From Reticulomyxa filosa (Eukaryota > Foraminifera > Reticulomyxidae), in NCBI GenBank assembly GCA_000512085.1, contig ASPP01020293.1, forward strand, positions 1-20,174: DNA of 20,174 bases, in the 5' to 3' direction. A program made the translations under genes and the position numbers. Numbering within the stretch: position 1 is the first letter of the stretch; each line of letters begins with the position of its first letter. Shown in pieces: positions 17,201-20,174 of the stretch. The notes below the pieces were generated by a model. The model was not told where the DNA came from and did no database searches. It was given only the letters and a program-made list of their open reading frames with translations.

Positions 17201-20174
17201 CAACAGGGCGAATATAAATGGAATTATTGTAATAAAAGGACAGGGCACCTCCCAAAACCGCATGATTTGTTTCAAATATGGACGAAAGTACTCGATACAC
17301 ACTAAAACTATTATTGAAGCTGCTATCAAAAACGCAGCCATAAGTACCACCAACATTACTTTTAAACAATGACTCGCTAATTGTTACATCTGCCACTTGG
17401 GTCATCAAAAACGACGATATGTTTCCCTGTATTTTTCAATCAAAAAACAAAAACATCCAATCACTATTTCACTTTTTTAAAATCGTTTTCTTAACTTGAT
17501 TATTGCCTAACGAACTCGATTTCAGCAACAACACAGAACAATAGGCGTAAATTATAGCAGTGGAATAATTATTGCTATCGAAGGTGCTACCAGTAACAAT
17601 AAAATGTTGTGCATACGTTGACGACGTATCAAGGTCCAACAGTGAACAATCATTTCGTGAAAACGTGTCCAAAATAACTAAACTGCTGGAATTTTCCTGC
17701 ATTTGTACATTGTCGAGCCAATGACACGAATAAAGTTCGATTTTGTGAGAGGCAATACCATTGAATAAATAATACAAAACAGTTCCTTTGTTCGATTGAC
17801 TAGTTACGCTCGTTAAAATTAATTCAGTCAAAAAAACGTTTTGTGTGTTTGTTGTTTCCTCGTCTTCTACAATGCCAATAACATCCGTATTGTTAGTGAA
17901 AAACGAATCCGAAATACTTATATTGGCCAACTTATTTTTGTTTCGATTCAAATTATTAAGTAAAATAAGCGGCTTGGAAGTGAAGTGATTAAGAGAATGT
18001 TGAAAACGACAAAGATGTAACGAGCTGTTAAATAACCATGGATGGTAGGTAGGAACATTAATTATCAAAGCGGTTTGTAAATGGTAATAAGAAAAAGTGC
18101 ACTGAGAGAAGTAAACTTGATGAGCAAAGGAAGCATGAGTATCAGTGCCACTTTCAAAAGAAAAAGTAATTTTAGAGAAATTACTGGAAGACCAAATAAT
18201 TTGATCATAAGATTGTACATTCATATTAACACCAAGATTACTCCATTGCGATGTAAATTGACAATTAGTTGCAGTTAATTTTGTTCCAAAAGTACTAGAA
18301 CGAGTGTCATTTAAATAAATTACATCACTTCCATAAGTAATAATATTACTTAATTGAATATTACTTATTTGAGAATTAACTATTAAGCGATGGTTATTAA
18401 TTGTGGATGAAGATAAAATTAATGAAGCATCTTTTATATTTATTAATGAATCACTTACATTATTACTAGTAAAAGTATTTTGTAATGCATCTAATAAAGG
18501 AGTATATGTTGATAAATCAGGTCCACTCATTTGAATTATGTTCCATACAGTATTTTCTGAAAATATATTAGTTGTTAATTGGACAACTGGACCCAAAATA
18601 CATGCATTTGACCAATGATCGCTTCTCCATTTAATTATCCATTCAACTTTATTGTTTTCAAAAATATTATCAACTAATAATATACGAGGTTGAGAAATAT
18701 CATTGAAATTATTTGCAATTAATTTCCAGTCCATTACTGCAATTTCTCCAATCATACTCAAAAATGATGATTTTTCGATTTTTACCCAAGGTCGATATGA
18801 GTTATTTACTAAACTAAAATCAATGTCTGTCAAATGTAATGACGCACTAGTAGTGAAATCTTTAAATATCACATTATCAATCCATATATTTGCGGTTGTT
18901 GGTTGAGTTGACATTTTCTTTCCACTTGCCCCAAAAGACATGTTTACATAAGCTTGTGTAAAATTACTTGCATTAATTAATATTGTATCTGTTGGTTGAA
19001 TGTTGTATATTCGGATCATTTCCAATGATGATGATAATGATTCGTCATTAAATGTGCAATGATGAATTTTGATACTCATTGAATTAGTCTTTGTAACATT
19101 CACTCGTTTTATATTTAATCCATGAACAAATGATTCGAATATCATTCCTTCCATTGAAATACTATTGCAATCTTCACAATACAAATATTCCGAGTTATCT
19201 TCTATTAACATGTTATTATGGACTGTATCAATTTTTCCATATAATTCAATCCATTTATTTGTTTGTAAGTTGTTCCATTTGTTATTATTTAATAAAAATG
19301 TTACTGGATTTCCATTTGTAGTTAATTGGATTAAAAATGGTGATGCATGATTATTTTTATAATTTTTAAATGTGTTATCCACAAAATCAACGTGAGATCT
19401 TCTATTATTTTGGTTATCACTATACCAATTTCCAATCATTGTTGTTGTTTCAAATGTATTGTGTGATATATTCAATTGTATTGATGTGTTTTCCGCTTTT
19501 GTTGTTTGATGAAAGAATAATGACGTTGTGGATACTTCTTTAAAAACATTGTCCATTATTATCGCATTAATTGTTTGATTTTTAAATGCTGTATCATCTT
19601 GTTCTAAATAAATTCCATAATGCACACGTAAACTGTCGATAGCGTTATTGGTAATTTTGATGATATCTCCACTACCTACGTCGTGAGCATAGACAAATGC
19701 GATTGCAGTGTCATTTTTTTCTGTATTCGTGTCTATGCATGTTTCGACTGTGCTCAGGTGCGACAAACTTTCGGTGCTTCTTTTGATGTCTATGATGGAA
19801 GGCCCATAGTTAGTCGAAATATATGTGTTTTGTGCCATTTTGAAAGTGGTATCAATGAACATAAGACATTGTGTTGCAAACGTGTTGCTGATACTGTCTG
19901 TACTGCAATTATTGTTGATTAATTGCAATTGTTTCATCCATATTCTGTGGTTCATGAATCGCATCAAATAATTACCTCCAGATCCAATTGCATTACTTAT
20001 AAAATTGACTCGCTCCCATTCCATAACACCTGTAACATCCCATTGATCCGTGTTGGTTGGACAGGCAAGGGTTGATGGAATTCCTTCCCAACTGGTGTTT
20101 GACTGTTGACTGTCAAAAAGTGTCCCAATGTTATTTTCAAATAAAGTTGAATTTATTTTTAACCAAGTGTTTGT
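8226..20174 (-). CDS. Giant beta-helix (Chlam_PMP-like) multi-pass surface protein, 5' partial
   Basis: Minus strand. Exons in order: 20174-17496 (open to the edge, no start in window), 17426-16514, 16437-16130, 16037-14692, 14616-8226. Introns of 69, 76, 92 and 75 bases, all GT-AG, phases 0, 1, 0, 2, give 3,878 residues in frame. The last junction uses GTTTTG at 14691 and ATAG at 14617, joining IENV-H-LDGNK within a rung. Residues 1-893 are Asn/Ser/Thr-rich beta-helix-like rungs (FxxNN, SxFxxN) with few GG motifs. From ~900 come over twenty rungs of NxAxxGGGA type, as in chlamydial polymorphic membrane proteins and many protist surface proteins. Later parts, listed separately, are a PT linker, a DSFGDG domain, a receptor-like lumenal region, more GG rungs (~2650-2870), a Cys-rich module, about nine membrane segments and an acidic cytosolic tail. 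N-x-S/T sequons are very dense outside the membrane part, as expected for an extracellular glycoprotein. Likely an adhesin or receptor; ligand unknown. It converges with the C2 gene. Confidence 0.85.
8229..9275 (-). other. Acidic cytosolic tail with four N-[LIM]-[ED]-D-[LV] motif copies
   Basis: The last ~350 residues of the giant protein, after the final membrane segment. The first part is Ser/Thr/Lys-rich (SPKGTKSPKET, a likely phosphorylation target) and holds a PPPEGALPPGG stretch. The end carries NLEDLAQEVI (from 8645), NIEDLVDEML (8522), NLEDLVDELM (8441) and NMDDVVGEII (8300), spaced 41, 27 and 47 residues. A looser fifth copy is DDRLMSELL. Each would form a short amphipathic acidic helix in a disordered chain, which is typical of repeated docking motifs. 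No known motif name fits with certainty. Confidence 0.65.
9276..10682 (-). other. Cys-rich module plus about nine transmembrane segments
   Basis: Part of the giant protein. It starts with CFPGYYQK and CQACGLGEYTLKTNPCKECPLGC, the pattern of GCC2/GCC3 (ephrin-receptor-like) Cys-rich repeats. A second Cys cluster ends in LCGRCTEGL and GDCAICTDNSG, like an EGF/TNFR-type stalk before a membrane. Then about nine hydrophobic stretches follow, starting near LLAVFLGIAMIGLFF and ending near LGPFFLTPYFIYLLLL. The extracellular-to-cytosolic order fits an odd number of passes: sequons before, phospho-type Ser and acidic tail after. Beta-helix + GCC2 + polytopic membrane proteins are known in several protist groups; their function is mostly unassigned. 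Confidence 0.7.
11258..11903 (-). other. C-terminal block of GG beta-helix rungs in giant protein
   Basis: Residues between the second PT linker and the Cys-rich module hold rungs such as KNGGAMNI, EYGGAFGGY, HGGGAYV, DGGGVW, YGGGHY and RGGAFYW, each preceded by Asn-rich turns. They match the GGA[ILV] / FxxN pattern of Chlam_PMP repeats. Splitting the rungs into two blocks around a globular insert is unusual. Confidence 0.6.
12336..12566 (-). other. Second Pro/Thr linker in giant protein
   Basis: Two Thr/Pro-rich patches (TQAPTISPTQQPTP and PTTPLPTTVPTVAAPT) flank a short beta-like stretch. They separate the PA-like region from the C-terminal GG rungs. Probably an extended, O-glycosylated spacer. 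Confidence 0.55.
12891..13208 (-). other. PA-like domain in giant protein
   Basis: A segment with MKILILDQGCNYT, then a C-x-W-x-K-L-V-E-S helix and FGARAIVFSNS. This is the pattern of protease-associated (PA) domains, where a conserved Cys segment is followed by a helix and G-A-x-A-hydrophobic-x-x-x-N. The call rests on pattern only. Confidence 0.45.
13326..13844 (-). other. Vacuolar-sorting-receptor-like lumenal region in giant protein
   Basis: Follows the DSFGDG domain. The run C-I-R-S-G-R-Y-C-Y-P, then G-S-D-I-L-K-H-M-L-A-V-L-C, a WQYFW motif, a C-P pair and a later SLPLVVASNQAYH strand match in order the central lumenal region of plant vacuolar sorting receptors: a GRYC motif, a helix ending in C, a W-rich helix, then an LP-thioredoxin-like strand with N-x-x-Y. 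The similarity was judged from memory of the family. In the plant receptors the PA domain is N-terminal of this region; here the PA-like part comes after it. Confidence 0.5.
13842..14138 (-). other. DS[FY]GDG domain in giant protein
   Basis: About 99 residues. A GDTFHTGDISWKLTG start (D-x-x-x-x-E/D-x-S-W type), a middle with a Cys pair, then FTIKDSFGDGLGYGDGTWSI and an NN-H turn. This pattern (SW, then Cys, then DSxGDG with Gly-rich tail) recurs in secreted proteins of diatoms, other algae and marine bacteria; the role is not established. Like those proteins it is joined to an SPT linker. Confidence 0.6.
14164..14235 (-). repeat. 12-base coding minisatellite, SPTx linker
   Basis: Six 12-base units: 14164, 14176, 14188, 14200, 14212 and 14224. 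The 24 bases at 14164-14187 recur exactly at 14200-14223, giving a 36-base higher-order period. They encode the S-P-T-[FSP] linker ahead of the DSFGDG domain. Exact copies suggest recent expansion. Confidence 0.8.

Noticed and set aside
8226-20174. Bacterial origin of the PMP-like repeats by recent transfer
   Set aside because: The gene has four spliceosomal introns and base use like its neighbours; such repeats are widespread in protists, so recent transfer is not supported.

Overview
This is a eukaryotic nuclear window. It is AT-rich and has spliced genes on both strands, short GT-AG introns (about 65-110 bases) and AATAAA signals behind the plus-strand genes. The standard genetic code fits every gene. 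Long homopolymer A/T runs (14-19 bases) sit in introns and spacers, often just before the 3' splice site. The gene content (secreted JmjC oxygenase, C2/coiled-coil protein with a CaaX end, PH-domain protein, giant beta-helix surface protein with diatom-like PT linkers) points to a free-living protist. A rhizarian such as a foraminiferan of the Reticulomyxa kind would fit the style, but that is inference and not proved by the sequence.

Layout, left to right. At the left edge on the minus strand is the start of a PH-domain protein (start codon at 408, running out of the window at base 1). Bases about 409-1664 hold no gene I can defend, only one small coding-like ORF at 673-879 and some short repeats. 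Next are three plus-strand genes. The first (1665-4091, six exons, 656 aa) fuses an OB-fold nucleic-acid-binding domain to an HxxxD acyltransferase/condensation-like domain. The second (4615-5954, two exons, 423 aa) is a JmjC-type Fe(II)/2-oxoglutarate oxygenase with a signal peptide. The third (6575-7944, five exons, 343 aa) is a C2 domain followed by a coiled coil and a C-terminal prenylation box.

The right 12 kb (8226-20174) is one giant minus-strand gene, convergent with the C2 gene and cut by the right edge. Five exons join in frame across four introns to give at least 3,878 residues. Its order, N to C, is: a long beta-helix-type region with few Gly motifs; many GGA/GGG repeat rungs of the polymorphic-outer-membrane-protein (Chlam_PMP) kind; a Pro/Thr linker; a DS[FY]GDG domain; a region resembling the lumenal thioredoxin-like part of vacuolar sorting receptors; a PA-like domain; a second PT linker; more GG rungs; a Cys-rich module; about nine membrane segments; and a 350-residue acidic tail with four copies of an N-[LIM]-[ED]-D-[LV] motif. 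It looks like a surface receptor or adhesin.

The genes do not form an obvious pathway. The most unusual items are the OB-fold/acyltransferase fusion, the receptor architecture of the giant protein, and the repeated tail motif. All exon models are mine: junctions were picked by GT-AG rule, phase and domain continuity, and no transcript data were available.
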